Shown: positions 1-11,760, numbered from the stretch's first letter. The stretch: 64,000 bases of DNA from Dendrophyllia cribrosa (GCA_024195265.1 JAJLRJ010000010.1:24447181-24511180), one strand, 5' to 3'. The notes: generated by a model not told the origin, from the sequence alone. Made by a program: numbers and translations.

Positions 1-2
1 AA

Positions 3-248
3 GATGAAGATGACTCTGAAGATCAGGATGTCTATGAAGAGGTAGATGACTTTGAAGATGAAAATGACTTTGAAGATGAAGGTGACTCTGAAGATCAGGA
101 TGTCTATGAAGAGGTAGATGACTTTGAAGATGAAAATGACTTTGAAGATGAAGATGACTTTGAAGATCCAGCGTGTGACTGGAGTTGTTATGGCAAATGC
201 AATGGTGATAGCCATTGCCAAGAAGAGTGTACTGGCTGTAAAAAGTGA
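3..248 (+). CDS. C-terminal part of an acidic, Cys-tailed protein (5' end outside window)
   Basis: The frame is open from the left edge and stops at TGA 246-248, giving about 81 residues. There is no start in view, so this is a terminal exon or the end of one. Residues 1-52 are almost all Asp, Glu, Phe and Val and consist of two nearly identical 72-bp (24-codon) units at 12-83 and 84-155, with the motif FEDENDFEDE in each. The last 25 residues change character: six cysteines in a short tail (CDWSCYGKCNGDSHCQEEC and a final CTGCKK). An acidic repeat followed by a compact cysteine tail suggests a secreted or calcium-binding protein, but I do not recognise a family. Low-complexity acidic DNA can stay open by chance; the abrupt switch to a Cys-rich tail just before the stop argues for real coding. 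Confidence 0.45.
   Translation, partial: DEDDSEDQDVYEEVDDFEDENDFEDEGDSEDQDVYEEVDDFEDENDFEDEDDFEDPACDWSCYGKCNGDSHCQEECTGCKK
12..155 (+). repeat. Two tandem 72-bp units encoding acidic repeats
   Basis: Units at 12-83 and 84-155 differ at very few bases and keep the frame (24 codons each). Each also contains a finer GATGAAGATGACTTT-type micro-repeat. The array continues off the left edge. Confidence 0.8.
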
Positions 249-1095
249 AACAGGACTTCCGAAGTCGGGTAAGTTTATCGATCCGCGCTTTAGAAAATCA
301 CGTCCGGCAGTTTTAGAAATAGGACTATAAAGGGCGTTCGCGCGAATCGTCCACGACTCTGAGTTTTTTCTACAAACTTTTCCCACAGTCGGATTATGAA
401 TCACCCATGTCTAAAAAGCAAAGAAATTAACGTGGTAGTAGGGGGAGGCACATTTATTTTTGGAGATCATATTTTATTTTAACATTGATTAAAAATTATC
501 AACTAGTGTTATTCTTTCAAATATATTTAACCTTTCCAAACCACTACAGCTGCAATATGGGTGGGGATGGTTGACGCGTGGGAAGAAAAATAGATATTCT
601 TCTTTTTTTTCAGAAAGTGTAGAAAATTGTTAAAGCAATCCATTTATCACATAAAAAAGGGTCCATGGTCCATCCACCTGAATTAAATCTAAGCAAAGTT
701 ATGGAACAGCTATCGGTATTTTATGCGTTTAGATTTCTTCCTTGGGTCGGACGCTTCTACGACACGTGGCATCGCATCCCATAAACAATTAACGCGACTG
801 TCCTTAAAAGATACCGATGCGCCACTAAGGACTAAAGGGCAATCTAATATAGACGGCAACAGTGTCGAAAGTAACCCGTTCCCAAAGACTGCAAAGAAAG
901 GTCCCTGGAACGATAGAATTTTGAAGAAACAAGTCCACATTGCAGACGAATCTGATTTGTTGAAAAAGCGTTCAAGAAGAGAAGAGAAATTCTCTTTTCT
1001 GAAAAGCAAGAAGCAAGATCTCACTTCATGCACAGGGATGAACGCACGCACACATCCCTAAAAGGTTAATTAATTGTTTTACAATTCAAGAAACT
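249..1095. other. Intergenic stretch with one unplaced 112-codon ORF
   Basis: Mostly AT-rich sequence. An ATG frame at 723-1061 (plus strand) encodes a Lys/Arg/Ser-rich peptide with a dibasic run (KKRSRREEK). The frame is open 30 bases further upstream, and a possible splice acceptor precedes it near 710. The complementary strand is open over the same span, which weakens the case. I do not recognise the product; it may be a last exon or a chance ORF. Confidence 0.3.
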
Positions 1096-1197
1096 TCGTC
1101 CCCAGGGGTCGGTATGACGCGGAGTGTCTAGGGAAGGATGTACGTCCCACAAGACCTCACGCACCCTGTATGAGCAAGGAGCGACACCTGGGGACGA
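1096..1197. repeat. Short inverted-repeat element (MITE-like)
   Basis: The segment starts TCGTCCCCAGGGGTCG and ends CGACACCTGGGGACGA, imperfect inverted repeats of about 16 bp around a 70-bp core. No clear target-site duplication was seen. Confidence 0.5.
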
Positions 1198-2363
1198 GTT
1201 AGTGATTTGACCATCTTTTTTCATCTACCTTTCCTTGCCCTTCCTCCCCACTCCGACAAATCTAACCCTCTTTCTTACTAAGAATACTTATTTTGTCTTT
1301 TCAGGTGTTCGAAGTCCAGATGATAGCACTGTTTAATCGCCATTAGTTAGGAACTCTATATGACTGCAAAGTGTGTTCAATTGCAAATAAAGTTAGATTG
1401 CTCACCGCCGTTTTGTTTCCATTTTCTTAGACAACTTACATGTAAAAAAGGGAAAAAATTCAATAACCCGAAAATGAACTTTTATTTTATGGCAAATCGT
1501 TCCACGATGAAAAGGAGCATTCTGATTGGTTCCCTGAGCGGTATGAATTTTGCAACACGGACCGCTAAGATGGATCGCTGACGAACTCATTCCGCCAAAT
1601 CCCTTTTATGAAACAATGTACAAATGAAAACTATTATCTATTAAGTAGAAACATTTCTCCTCATGTCTGGCGGACAATTTTGGTTAAACTATTCGCAAAG
1701 TGGCTTGATAAATGCAAGAATAAGCTTAGCTTTGGCGCGCGCAAGTTAGCCGAGAATGATGGCATTAATTTATCGACAATTTTATTAAAAAACGCCATTA
1801 TAATAAAAACTTTATTGAACTGGTTTGTTCGGTCCATATTGGGAAATATTGGTCTCGTTTTTTTTGCAAGTTTACTCAACCATTATTGTGCAAACCAGAG
1901 ATTTTCAGTCCTGATTCACATAAGCTTAACTAATAGTTCCGCGCAGAGGCAAACCACGCTACTCGATGATAAGCATCACAAAGTGTCCTCATCTATAAAA
2001 GTTCACCATAACATACAAAAGTCTGTCACATATGAAGTATTTGTTGAACAATGTTTTTGTGCAATCCTGGACATAAGTGATAATTTTCGACGTTCTCCCC
2101 CTCTGGGGCCAGGCTTCCTTCTATTTATTCATGACAGGCTGCCGCAGTTTTATTGGAGCTTCTTGAATAATCCTTTTTGTTTTTTAAACGTACATTCCGA
2201 TGAACTATAACGAAATATATTGCAATGAAGTCGAAAGGGGGCCTTTTCAACACGCGTTTTTGTGGGAAAGGGATATTTGTGTTCACTTTAAAGTGCCCGA
2301 ACAATTTTTGGATGACTTGTGCCTTATTTATCATGATTTTCAAACTGTCCATCGTCGAATGCC
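1198..2363. other. AT-rich intergenic DNA, no supported gene
   Basis: A 200-codon ORF (1608-2210, plus) and its antisense partner are present. The translation shows no recognisable domain or plausible splice context, so I treat it as non-coding. Confidence 0.4.
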
Positions 2364-2367
2364 TTAA

Positions 2368-2788
2368 AGGGAACCTCCATTGTCAGAACAAATTGACGTT
2401 AAATTGTTGGAAATAAAGTCGAAAATTAAAATTTTTACAAGAACAGGTGCAAATATAATTTTAGTGTACAGATAAAATGGATAAAAATATCACCTATTTT
2501 CGCTTTTAAATTTCCCGCGCCCCGCGATTTTGAATATTTATGACATGTTACGGTTGCCGCTATTGTTGAGAATCGAAGTTCTTTTGTATGCAACAATTAG
2601 ACAACCATAACACGTCATAAATATTCAAAATGGCGGCGCGCGGGAAATTTAAAAGCGAAAATAGGCTATAATCGTATCCATTTTTTTGGACACTAAAACT
2701 ATATTTGCACCTGTTTTTTAAATTTTTTTAATTTAGACCTTATTTCCAACAATTTAACGTCACTTTGTTATAACAATGGAGGTTCCCT
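2368..2788. mobile_element. Foldback MITE flanked by TTAA
   Basis: Two arms of about 190 bp are inverted copies of each other (roughly 2368-2555 and 2600-2788), beginning AGGGAACCTCCATTG and ending with its complement. Both ends abut TTAA (2364-2367 and 2789-2792), the target duplication typical of piggyBac-type transposition. There is no coding capacity. The arms carry several mismatches and short indels, so the copy is not very recent. Confidence 0.8.
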
Positions 2789-2792
2789 TTAA

Positions 2793-5142
2793 AACTGGCA
2801 ATATTCTAGATTGGTTGATCGGGCTGAGGGAAGACACTGTATGATGCCTTGATTGTTTAAAAGTTGGCTTTGCGAGACACCAATATGACATAAACCGATA
2901 AAGTAGGGTAGTAACCGCGGACAACTGTATCGTTCTTATTGGAACTCGTCAGCACAGTGTGGCAAACTAAAGACGATTGCAAGAATGCAGACGCAAATAG
3001 ATAACACAATGACCCGTTCACCACGAATTTCAGGTTCCGTTCATTGGAACCCACTTGTCAACCAAATCACGCGTGCCACATCACGTGTTCCGGAGAAGGA
3101 GCTCCAAATGTCACATTGTCCACGGTTGCTACCCTACTTTACCCTTTTTTGTCGTATTGGTGCATCGCAAAGTCAACTTTGTTACGTAGTCAGATCAGCC
3201 TTGCAGTTTATTGTATAGTTTGTTCGTTTTTTGGCTGATTAGGTCTCTTGCAGATCCTGCGTATCGTTAGCAGCGTTATCGTTAGCAGCGTCATCGTTTG
3301 CGCTGCTTTGCAGATTTTACTTAATTGTTTCACTCGATGCGAATTTACAATAAAATTCATTATTGTCATATGCATAGTTAGCTCGTTTATAATACATCCT
3401 GAAAAGCCCATTGAAACGTTTTGTCATAAATCATATCATAGCACAAGAACAGTAGTACATTTAGAGGAGGGGCCGGGGGGGAGGAGCGTCCGCCTTGAAA
3501 GACCCATTCAAATGTTTGTCATATATCATAGCACAAGAACAGTAGTGGATATAGAGGAGGGGCCGAGGGGTGGCGAGAGTCCCCTCCTATCGTACATAAA
3601 AAAAAAGAATGTGCAGTCTCTAATATTTCTACTTCGCCCTCCCCCTTTTATTAACTACTCCCCAGCGGCCAAATAGTGACGTCACAATAAGAAACCTTCC
3701 CTTCGGTGCTATGAATCAGCGGATATTTTCGTTAGATGCATTCACAAAATTAAACCAGATATAAAACCAAAAATGAACAGCTACACATAATATACTGGAA
3801 TTCAAGAAGAGTGGCAAATTTTACCACGAAATGTGGATTTTTACAGAAATAATTGAGTACCTTTGAAATTTATAAATGCACATATCACAGTTAGTAAACC
3901 AGACCAGCGATCCAGCTACGTTTTGCTGGTCGTGAACTGCGCTGCTTTATCAAATAAGGCGATTCATTAATATGTTTTGATCTACAAAATAGTTTCTCCG
4001 GACACTGGCTGAAATTGATAATCCCTGGTGGGTCGGTGAAGTTTTGTTGGCCATGTTGACGTTTACGTCCAGCCAAAGGAATTCTCGATCGAACTTCTTG
4101 CTCTAATTAACAAACTTACTAAGTTGACTTAAAAACGCACAGTCTGTCGTTGAAAAATCAACATAGTAATTCCCAGGTATAAGCGTCCCAATCCAATATA
4201 AATGCAAGCTACAAAAAGATTTTTCGACTGAATTCTGCAGAACATGATCACTAACTCGATTTCCCGGCAGTGTGACCTAATCTATATTTTTAACTTGAAT
4301 GAAACTAGCTCTACTGATTGCATTCTCAGAGTCTAAAACCATATAAAAAATCAAAATGTTCCACCCTCTTTGCATTGTTATGTTGAAGCATGACAGCTTC
4401 TATGATTTGTACAATGTGCATTACGAAATAAGAAAACGTGTTATTAAGATTGACATTTTTCGAGGCGTGTCGCTGATTACTGTTTGCATTAAAAAAGAGA
4501 CAATAGAAAACAGTTTTTTTATTACACGAGAGAAAAGAGCGAACTGATTTTCAGTCAGAGGATATTATCTGTTAGTTAGGGAGTTTTGTTGGTCCAATTA
4601 AACCTGTTTACAACAACGTGATAGATACGTGGTAACGGAAATAAAACCCAGTTTATTAACATATTGTTTAGTTGTAACACACTATACCTGGACTGCACAA
4701 AACTGATATCAATGTCATGAGAAAAGTAAACAATAAAGGCGGCTTTTCACCATCCATTTCCGTTCATGAAAAGTAAACAAAACAAAGACGGCCTTTTTTG
4801 TGTGTCATTTTAGCCGATTATCCATTATAATATTAGATGAGGATCACAATGGGCCTGCGAAACGTTGTCAAGTGACAGGTTATGTGTTCAAAAGGTTGAT
4901 AAACCTTCAAGAAATTCGCATGATCATGAATTGAGGTTTTCCACGAAATTGTTGACTTTTTCGTGCTTGATATGTGCTCTAAACCTACATTTTGCTCAAA
5001 AATTGCTCTGAAAGGCAAAAGTTGCTCAAGGTTGCTAAAACCGCAAAAAGTTGCTCCAAACGCCAAAAGTTGCTCAAAAGTAGCCGAGCACAATCGGGAC
5101 AGGCCTAACTGCACCTCTATTATCTGTGTCATAGTTAAGCTC
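2793..5142. other. Intergenic DNA with short repeats only
   Basis: No gene is supported. Present are a roughly 90-bp direct duplication (3395-3570), small tandem motifs at 3255-3300 (CGTTAGCAGCG type) and a TTGCTC-rich tract at 4990-5090. The ORFs here are short and look random. Confidence 0.5.
3395..3570. repeat. Imperfect ~90-bp direct duplication
   Basis: The block containing CATAGCACAAGAACAGTAGT and AGAGGAGGGGCCG occurs twice, about 89 bp apart, with diverged edges. Confidence 0.7.
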
Positions 5143-5146
5143 TTAA

Positions 5147-7413
5147 GGTGGCTCGATATAGTATTTTGGTTTCCCTGTATAGTATATTTGGAGGCAAAAC
5201 AATTAGAGTTATACTTTGCGGATCGTCATCACATTTTACCCCGAAATCAAGATAATATTAAAGTATTTATTTGCCATACATGTATCGAGTTTGGCGTTTC
5301 CATGGCAACGCCATTGGGCTTTTAAGTAGGGCCTCAAAACAGACATATCTTCAATTATCTTTAAAATTCCACGGTGAATTCTGTTTAAATTTTGCATACG
5401 GCCTTCGACCCCTGTGTTCTACCCGAGTACCAACTTTAAAAAAAATCTGTCAGAAATTTTAAAGAAAAAACGCGTTTTTTAGAATTCGTTGGTAATTTTT
5501 TTCTCTGTTGACAGAATTTTTTGAAAATCGCGTAAAACGCACTTTGGATAGAACGAAGTCAACATGCAAAAAATGAAAAAAATTTACCGAGCGGAAGCGG
5601 AAGTGTGGACTTCGAAAGTTTCAAATTTCTGAAAATTTTGACACGACAAGATCGGCAATTACGCATGCGTGGCAGTTGTCACGCCACTCCTCCACGCGGA
5701 TTTTGTGGTCGATTTGCGGACGTTATTCTTGTTTATTCATTTATAGACAAATCTCTTTCGCACTGTGCAGCTTTTTGTGAGATAGAAACTGTTATCTTTT
5801 GGATGAATCGTGTCTACTAATGGCTGGTACATCACTTGCCTTCGAAATGATTAACAATTCTGGCTAAAATCGCTGGATGCTTTGTTTCTCGTGGTGTGGA
5901 TGGAATCGCTGCTGTCGGCACTCTGCTCAAAATTGCGAGCCTCTCTAGAGACACTGTAAGTCCTGGTAGGACAGGCCACTTTCTGCAATTTTTTGTAGGA
6001 GGCTTTGCTTTACCAGCCCATTATTACTCTGAGAAAAGATGTTACCCTGAAATTGCACACGCTGGAAGCGTTCGTCTAAAAATACCATGTCTTCGAAAGC
6101 GAAGGAGGCGGGATTTACATTGCCGTTGTTTACAACGACGGGGATTGAAATAATAATAAATACGCGATGGAGAGCAAAGACATCTTCCAAAGCATCATTT
6201 GCTAAAAAGCTCTTCATTAAAAACAGATTTTAAAACCGATGGAAGATTGCTTCTACAGGGCTTTCCTCCCGGATTGAGCGATTCGGGTGTTTTGACAAGG
6301 TGAAGACTGTCGGCGAATAGAATTTTTCATGGATGAAAGTGTTTCTTTGAACTCATGCCTAACTGATAGGAGCCTTTGCGGAGAAGAGAGCCTAAGACAG
6401 CGTAGCAATGTGGGAGTGTCAAAACAAAAGAATTGTAGCCGATCAAAACACTGTGGCAATTTGCAATAGCAATACTGGAGAGAAAAGTGGTGAAATCGCT
6501 CAGATGAACAGTATGCACTGGAACGTTTTCTTTGAGCAACGTTTTCTGGCCATTTATCGATTCCACTGACAGTTTGTTAAATCGACTGAGAAGCGTAGTA
6601 GCTGATATTGCATTTTGGGAAAATGCACATAGTCAATTGTAAGTGTTTACCTGTTTAGTTATAGCTGCTATTTTATCTAAAGAAGTTGTCTCCGTGTCAA
6701 AAACTACAAATTGATAATCACTGTAGCCGTGTTGTTGTGTCTTTTCTTGAACGCCAGATCGAAGATTTCCTAATTTTCTCTTTTGAGTATTTCTGATTTG
6801 CTGCTTCATTAAAAGCCATACAACGTCTGCTTCCTTTTTGCTTTTTATTTCCTCTGGTGGTTCGTAGCTGGATAACCCTTTTATGTGCATTTTCTTATCT
6901 AATTGATGACGAGAATCGACCACAAATGTCATGCAGTGGGTGGGAACTTCGTCGCGCACACGCTCTATTGCTGTTTGTTCTTATTAGAAGATGAACTGTC
7001 TTTCCCAACACATTCTGCATTACTCTTTTAACAGAGTTTAGATTAAGAAAATACACTGCCCCTAAAAACAGCCCAAAATAAACTCTCTCGTATTCAGAGG
7101 AAAATTGTGTCGATGCGGGGCTGAGTTGTCGATCGCGAAACCATTCTTCACTGCATTCTTGTCAGGGAACTTTAACCGCCCTGTTTTCTTTTTCTCGGTA
7201 AATCACATTACCACCAAAGAAAGAAGAATGTAAACCTAGCTTGCATACACGCGAAAAACACAGTCAACCAGGCCGGCGCAAAAATAAAATTGCGAAAGGA
7301 GTGTTGCGGCCATGTTTGTTTATCTTTTTTCTTGGATGACTCAAATTTTTAAAAGTCCCGCGGGTAAATTAGAACCCAATCTGCGCGCGCCAAAAAAACT
7401 ATATCGAGCCACC
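5147..7413. mobile_element. 2.27-kb TIR element with TTAA flanks and an exonuclease cargo
   Basis: The left end reads GGTGGCTCGATATAGT and the right end is its exact inverted complement over 16 bp, followed by a looser match. Both ends abut TTAA (5143-5146 and 7414-7417). Precise TIRs with duplicated TTAA indicate cut-and-paste insertion of piggyBac type. No transposase is visible. The only recognisable content is the decayed minus-strand exonuclease gene at 5950-6970. The element may be non-autonomous with a captured or passenger gene; alternatively the exonuclease belongs to its normal gene set. Which of the two holds is not decided by the sequence. Confidence 0.75.
5950..6970 (-). pseudogene. 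Decayed DEDDh-type 3'-5' exonuclease gene
   Basis: The first exon (6970 down to 6651) is bounded by a good acceptor and by a CAG|GTAAAC donor. It ends in YQFVVFDTETTSL, the Exo I motif (Asp-x-Glu) of the DnaQ/RNase-T-like fold. Below it, in shifting frames, lie recognisable later pieces: a SVESINGQKTLLKEN segment near 6540, an Exo II-like LIGYNSFVFDTPTLL near 6430, FADSLHLVKTPE near 6315, and the Exo III-like ANDALEDVFALH near 6180. At least three frame changes are needed to join them. The family's usual His before Asp-Ala is Asn here, and the usual GHN is GYN. The gene is therefore broken, and some catalytic positions have also drifted. Such exonucleases degrade DNA or RNA 3' to 5' with two metal ions; the biological role of this lineage is unknown to me. 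Confidence 0.65.
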
Positions 7414-7603
7414 TTAATCCAACCCATGCTGATAGCAGGGTAGTTAAAAGAGGAAACTCGTCCACTTAAATATGACTTGAAATGTATCGCCCCTCGTTGA
7501 GTTATAAAGGCACAACAGAAAGCTCAGTATAAGGGTATGGTAATTTGACTTACTGAGCGAAGCTACACAAAATATACGGATGTCACGTCAGAACACCACG
7601 CAA
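7414..7603. other. Short spacer between TTAA element and satellite
   Basis: Unique-looking AT-rich sequence without a supported feature. Confidence 0.4.
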
Positions 7604-9520
7604 TTCAGTATTCGAGCCGGGCCGGAGAGGTACAAAGTAAGGGAAATTTCACCGAACACCGAGTTTGGCAATCGCCACACACACCAAATCGACACCTGAA
7701 GCTAGTTCAGTGTACGAGCCCGGCCGGAGAGGCACAAAACAAAAATAAATTTCAGCGAACACCGGGTTCGGCAATCGCCAAACACACGTAAGTTGGCACC
7801 TGAGCCAAGTTCAATGTGCGTGCCCTGGCAAGAGGTCCACACTAAAATGAATTCCACCAAACACCGAGTTGGGCAATTACCCTAACGCCTAAATAACACC
7901 TGAGACTACAATCAAGGACAAAAGTTCTTGGGACAAATGTTACAAAGTCCTCCTATTAACTACTAATTTAGTGTGACTGACCAATGAAGCCATGTTTTTA
8001 GTTTAAAGCCCATCTTACCAACCCCACCCCTCCCCCCGAGACAATGTTGAAATCCACAGATCATTTTTATGACACGGGCTCAACATTGTAAGGGGGGTAG
8101 GGGTCGGGAAACGGACACTTATCGTTTGCGCGTACCGTGTTTCTGTCGCGCGCGTAGGGAAACATCGCAAATGCAAATTCGTCCCAACACTTTTGTCCTT
8201 GATTGTAGTTCAGTATGGGTGCCCGGCCAGAGAGGCCCAAATATAAAATGAATTTCACTGAACGCCGAGTTCGGCAAACGGCAAACACATCTAATTGGCA
8301 CCCGAACCCAGTCCAGTATGCGTGGCCGGGCAGAGAGGCCCAAATGAAAAATAAATTTCACCGAACACCGAGTTCGATAAATGGCAAACACACCTAATTG
8401 ATACCTGAACCCAGTCCAGTATGCATGCCCGGCTAGAGAGGACAGAGAGGCCCCAAAATAAAATAAATTTACCGAACACCGAGTTCGGCAATCGCGAAAC
8501 ACACCTAATTGCACCTGAACCTAGTCTAGAATGCGTGCCCAGCCAGAGAGGCCCAAGCCAAAATAAATTTTCACCGAACATCGAGTTCGGTAATTGCCAA
8601 ACACACCCAATTGGCACCTGAACCTAGTTCAGTATGCGTGTCCAGCCAAAGAGGCCCAAATAAAATAAATTTCAAAACACACCTAATTGGCACCGGAACC
8701 TAGTTCAGTATGCGTGCCGGCCAAAGATAAAAAGATTTGTGATACGCCTGTTAACACCTTTCATTTCATTTGGTTTCACTGCACGCACATTATTATAATT
8801 ATGCGAGATTAGCGACCGTGATTTACGTCATCAGTATGGAATTTCTCAAAGTAAATCGCAGACGCTCTCTCACGCGAACGCCCCTAGCGGCCGGGAGCGA
8901 TGAGAGGCGGCTGTATTCGCAGGCTAGGCCAAAGAGGCCCCCAAAAAAGTAAATTTCACCGAACATCGAGTTCGGCAATCGCCAAACACACCTAATTGGC
9001 ACCTGAACCTAGTTCAGTATGTGTGCCCAGCCAGACAGGCCCACACTGAAATAAATTTCACCGAACAGCGAGTTCGGTAACCGCCAAACACACCTAATTG
9101 GCACCTGAACCTAGTCCAGTATGCGTGCCCGGCCAGAGAGGCCTACACTGAAATAAATTTCACCGAACATCGAGTTCGGCAATCGCCAAACACACCTAAT
9201 TGGCACCTGAACCTAGTTCAGTATGCGTGCCCAGCCAAAGAGGCCCAAATAAAATAAATTTCACCGAACACCGAGTTCGGTAATCGCCAAACACACCTAA
9301 TTGGCACCTGAACCTAGTCCAGTATGCGTGCCCTGCCAGAGAGGCCTACACTGAAATAAATTTCACCGAACATCGAGTTCGGCAATCGCCAAACACACCT
9401 AATTGGCACCTGAACCTAGTTCAGTATGCGTGCCCGGCCAAAGAGGCCTAAACTAAAATAAATTTCGCTGAACACCGAGTTCGGCAATCGCCAAACACAC
9501 CAAATTGGCCAAGAGGCCTA
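7604..9520. repeat. 102-bp tandem satellite, interrupted twice
   Basis: The unit contains ATTTCACCGAACACCGAGTT, then a CGGCAATCGCCAAACACACC block, an AATTGGCACCTGAACCTAGT block and GGCCAGAGAGGCCC. Successive starts at 8951, 9053, 9155, 9256, 9358 and 9460 give a period of 101-102 bp. The array is regular at 8205-8725 and 8940-9520 and more diverged at 7604-7900. It is broken by non-repeat DNA at about 7905-8205 and 8730-8930. Each unit holds two short inverted repeats (CCGAAC/GTTCGG and GGCC/GGCC). Open frames here are by-products of the repeat. Confidence 0.9.
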
Positions 9521-9635
9521 AACTTTAATGCAGAATTACAAACAGGGCTAAGTGAATACAAACCTATAGATAAGCAGTCGAGGTGACCCAGGCGATTGCC
9601 AGGCTAAATAGCAGAAAAGAAAAATGTATATTTAC

Positions 9636-9776
9636 CTCCAAGTTCGCCGCTTGCGGCTGAGGTTGTTGCGCCTGTTGAAGTTGCTGGAGTGGTTGAGCTT
9701 GTTGCGCTTGTTGAGGTTGTGGAGCCGGTGGAGCCTGTGGAGACGGCGGCTGTGGCGGTTCAGGAACGTCAGCCAT
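9636..9776 (-). CDS. First coding exon of a Gln/Pro-rich protein
   Basis: An ATG at 9776-9774 in good context (AAAATGG) opens a 47-codon frame starting MADVPEPPQPPSPQAPPAP and continuing as Gln/Ala/Pro repeats to ANLE. It is followed by a strong donor (GAG|GTAAAT, phase 0). The rest of the frame reads into intron-like sequence. N-terminal Pro/Gln-rich leaders of this kind occur in RNA-binding and transcription proteins and in some retroelement gag proteins; nothing here decides between them. No matching next exon was found on the minus strand before the satellite, so the exon could also be orphaned. Confidence 0.4.
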
Positions 9777-10875
9777 TTTAGTCCGAGAGAAAACGCGCTT
9801 CCAACGAGTGGCTGTGGGTTTTTACGGGAAAAGAGGACCACAAGATGGAGCAATTTACCTTTATAGTCTTGAATATATTAACTGGTGTGAGTCCCACGCT
9901 TTCTGTCACATTCCAGCACTTAATCAGCTTCCGTGGAATAAATTGGCCAGTTTGAATAGTATAACAAAACAATGGAACTAGTGTCTCATGGAATGTTATA
10001 GTGCAGGTAACTGTTTCATAGGTTTAGTAAAATCACTCTATGCAACACCTCCACGTACACTTTCTGGCAAATAAATTATAAGTGGCAAATATAGAGGAGG
10101 AAATGGAGGGTGGGGCAGGGGGCCATGCTACCCTTATAGACAAATATTTAAGCCTCGCAAAGCAGAAACATTTTTCCCTTTGGGCCCCAAAATATTTAAT
10201 TACCCAAAGAGCCAAAATGTATAACGCCCCTATTTTAGAATTAATCTTAATGCGCCACTGATTACAACTTATTACACCTCTGTTACATTTTTATTAACCC
10301 AAAAGCAAAATGTATCGTCCTCGCCCGCACTTCCTAACCTTTGGTTACTACTAGTAACAATAATATGAAAACCGGTTGGGGTTGTGACCGTTACATAATG
10401 GTAAGCGATTTTCCAAATTTACCGACCAGCCGACGAGATTGCTCTTACCATTTGAATATACCATTTCACCATCCTGGTACCCAGACCGTGAACTCGATCT
10501 ATTCAGCGATTTGAATTTTTCTAAATTCAAATAGTAAGGAAATTTCCAACGTTCCATTCCAAAACGGAAAAATAGGACTCGTCTTCCTCTGGAGATATTC
10601 TACAATTTCCGAAAAGGCTTTTTCCTAAAATTGTCTGATCCATATGACTTTTAACCGAAATTTCAGGATTTTTTGGCTAAATGTTAAGCACCCACTAATT
10701 TACTTATACATGAGCAGTTGTCACAATTTTTCAAAAGCAACAGTTTTGCAAGCTTTTCTGTGTACGTGTATTGTATACTCGCGTGCGTTGCCTTTGTTTT
10801 TGTTTTTTTCGCCAACTCCAGGGCGTTATTTAACGTGGCTCGCATGGCTCGCAACCATGACTCGGTGGCTCTCAG
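9777..10875. other. Intergenic DNA
   Basis: No gene or clear repeat is supported. An ORF at 10644-10934 covers a CATCTACATCTA tract, which is the tail of the adjacent LINE. Confidence 0.4.
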
Positions 10876-11760
10876 CCATCTACATCTACATCTATATTTA
10901 TACTTGGCAAGGGTTGCACATCACGCCAAGGTAAAAAAATAAAAAATAATCAAATAAATAGAATCTTATAATTAAAAAGATAAAATATGTTCCCGAAACA
11001 GTACGTTTAAAAATGTCTAAATTGTCTATCATCCTAATATCTATCGTCCTAATATCTAACGGTAGAGCGTTCCAATCTTTGATCGATCTTGGAAAGAAAC
11101 TGTTCGCAAAGATGTTGCGCTTGGAACTTAGATTAATAAAGGAAGCTTGAGATCTAGTGTTGTAAGTATGGGTTGGTACATCTAAGTGTGACGGGATAGG
11201 TGATACAGTACTGCCTTGCACAGACTCATAAAAAAGCTCCAGACGCCGACATTTACGTCTTGCTTCTAAAGAAGACCAGTTTAAGGAATCCAGTAAACCA
11301 GTTACAGTCCCTTTCTCTCTTGTATAATCGCTTTTAACAAAGCGAGCTGCCTGTCTTTGAATATTTTCTACAGATTTTATATCTTTAACTAGATTGGGGT
11401 CCCACGCAGCCGAAGCATATTCCAGGTGAGGACGAACCGGAGCCTGGTATGCTCAGCTCTCTGTTTAACAGCCTCTGAACAATTTGGGATGTTTCTTCGT
11501 AAGAAAAAACAAATAGCGACTTACTTTACTGGTAATTTTATCTATGTGATAATTCCACTTGAAATCAGATTGTAATTCAATACCCAAGTAGGGGTGATGC
11601 CCCACCGCCTCAAGTTCCATCTCCTTTAGGGTATATTTGCTGTTTGCATCACTAGTGCGTTTACGGATACTTATTAGATGACACTTCTTAATATTGAAGA
11701 CCATCTGCCATTTGTCAGCCCAGAAATTAAGCTCACGTAATCTCGTACCCAGATCTCCCA
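10876..11760 (-). mobile_element. 5'-truncated LINE (non-LTR retrotransposon), C-terminal ORF2 part
   Basis: Minus-strand frames carry the end of a reverse transcriptase ORF. From 5' to 3' these are ELNFWADKWQMVFNIKKCH, HHPYLGIELQSDFKWNYHI, RPHLEYASAAWDPNL, IQRQAARFV and the terminal block FANSFFPRSIKDWNALPLDI. That order is typical of the region after the RT fingers/palm in CR1/L2/Jockey-like elements. The catalytic palm is missing (5' truncation), and frames change near 11465. The 3' end finishes in a short TAGATG repeat at 10876-10893, the microsatellite tail such elements leave on integration. Confidence 0.85.

Noticed and set aside
723..1061. Paired sense/antisense ORFs as overlapping genes
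   Set aside because: At best one is an exon; overlap of two genes has no support. Kept only as a low-confidence note.
1608..2210. 200-codon plus-strand ORF
   Set aside because: No domain, no splice context and a random-looking composition in AT-rich DNA; the antisense frame is also partly open.
8067..8621. ORFs within the satellite (60-131 codons)
   Set aside because: They follow the satellite period and carry its translated repeat; no gene evidence.
7604..9520. CRISPR-like array
   Set aside because: The 102-bp units are continuous tandem repeats without unique spacers, in a eukaryotic context.
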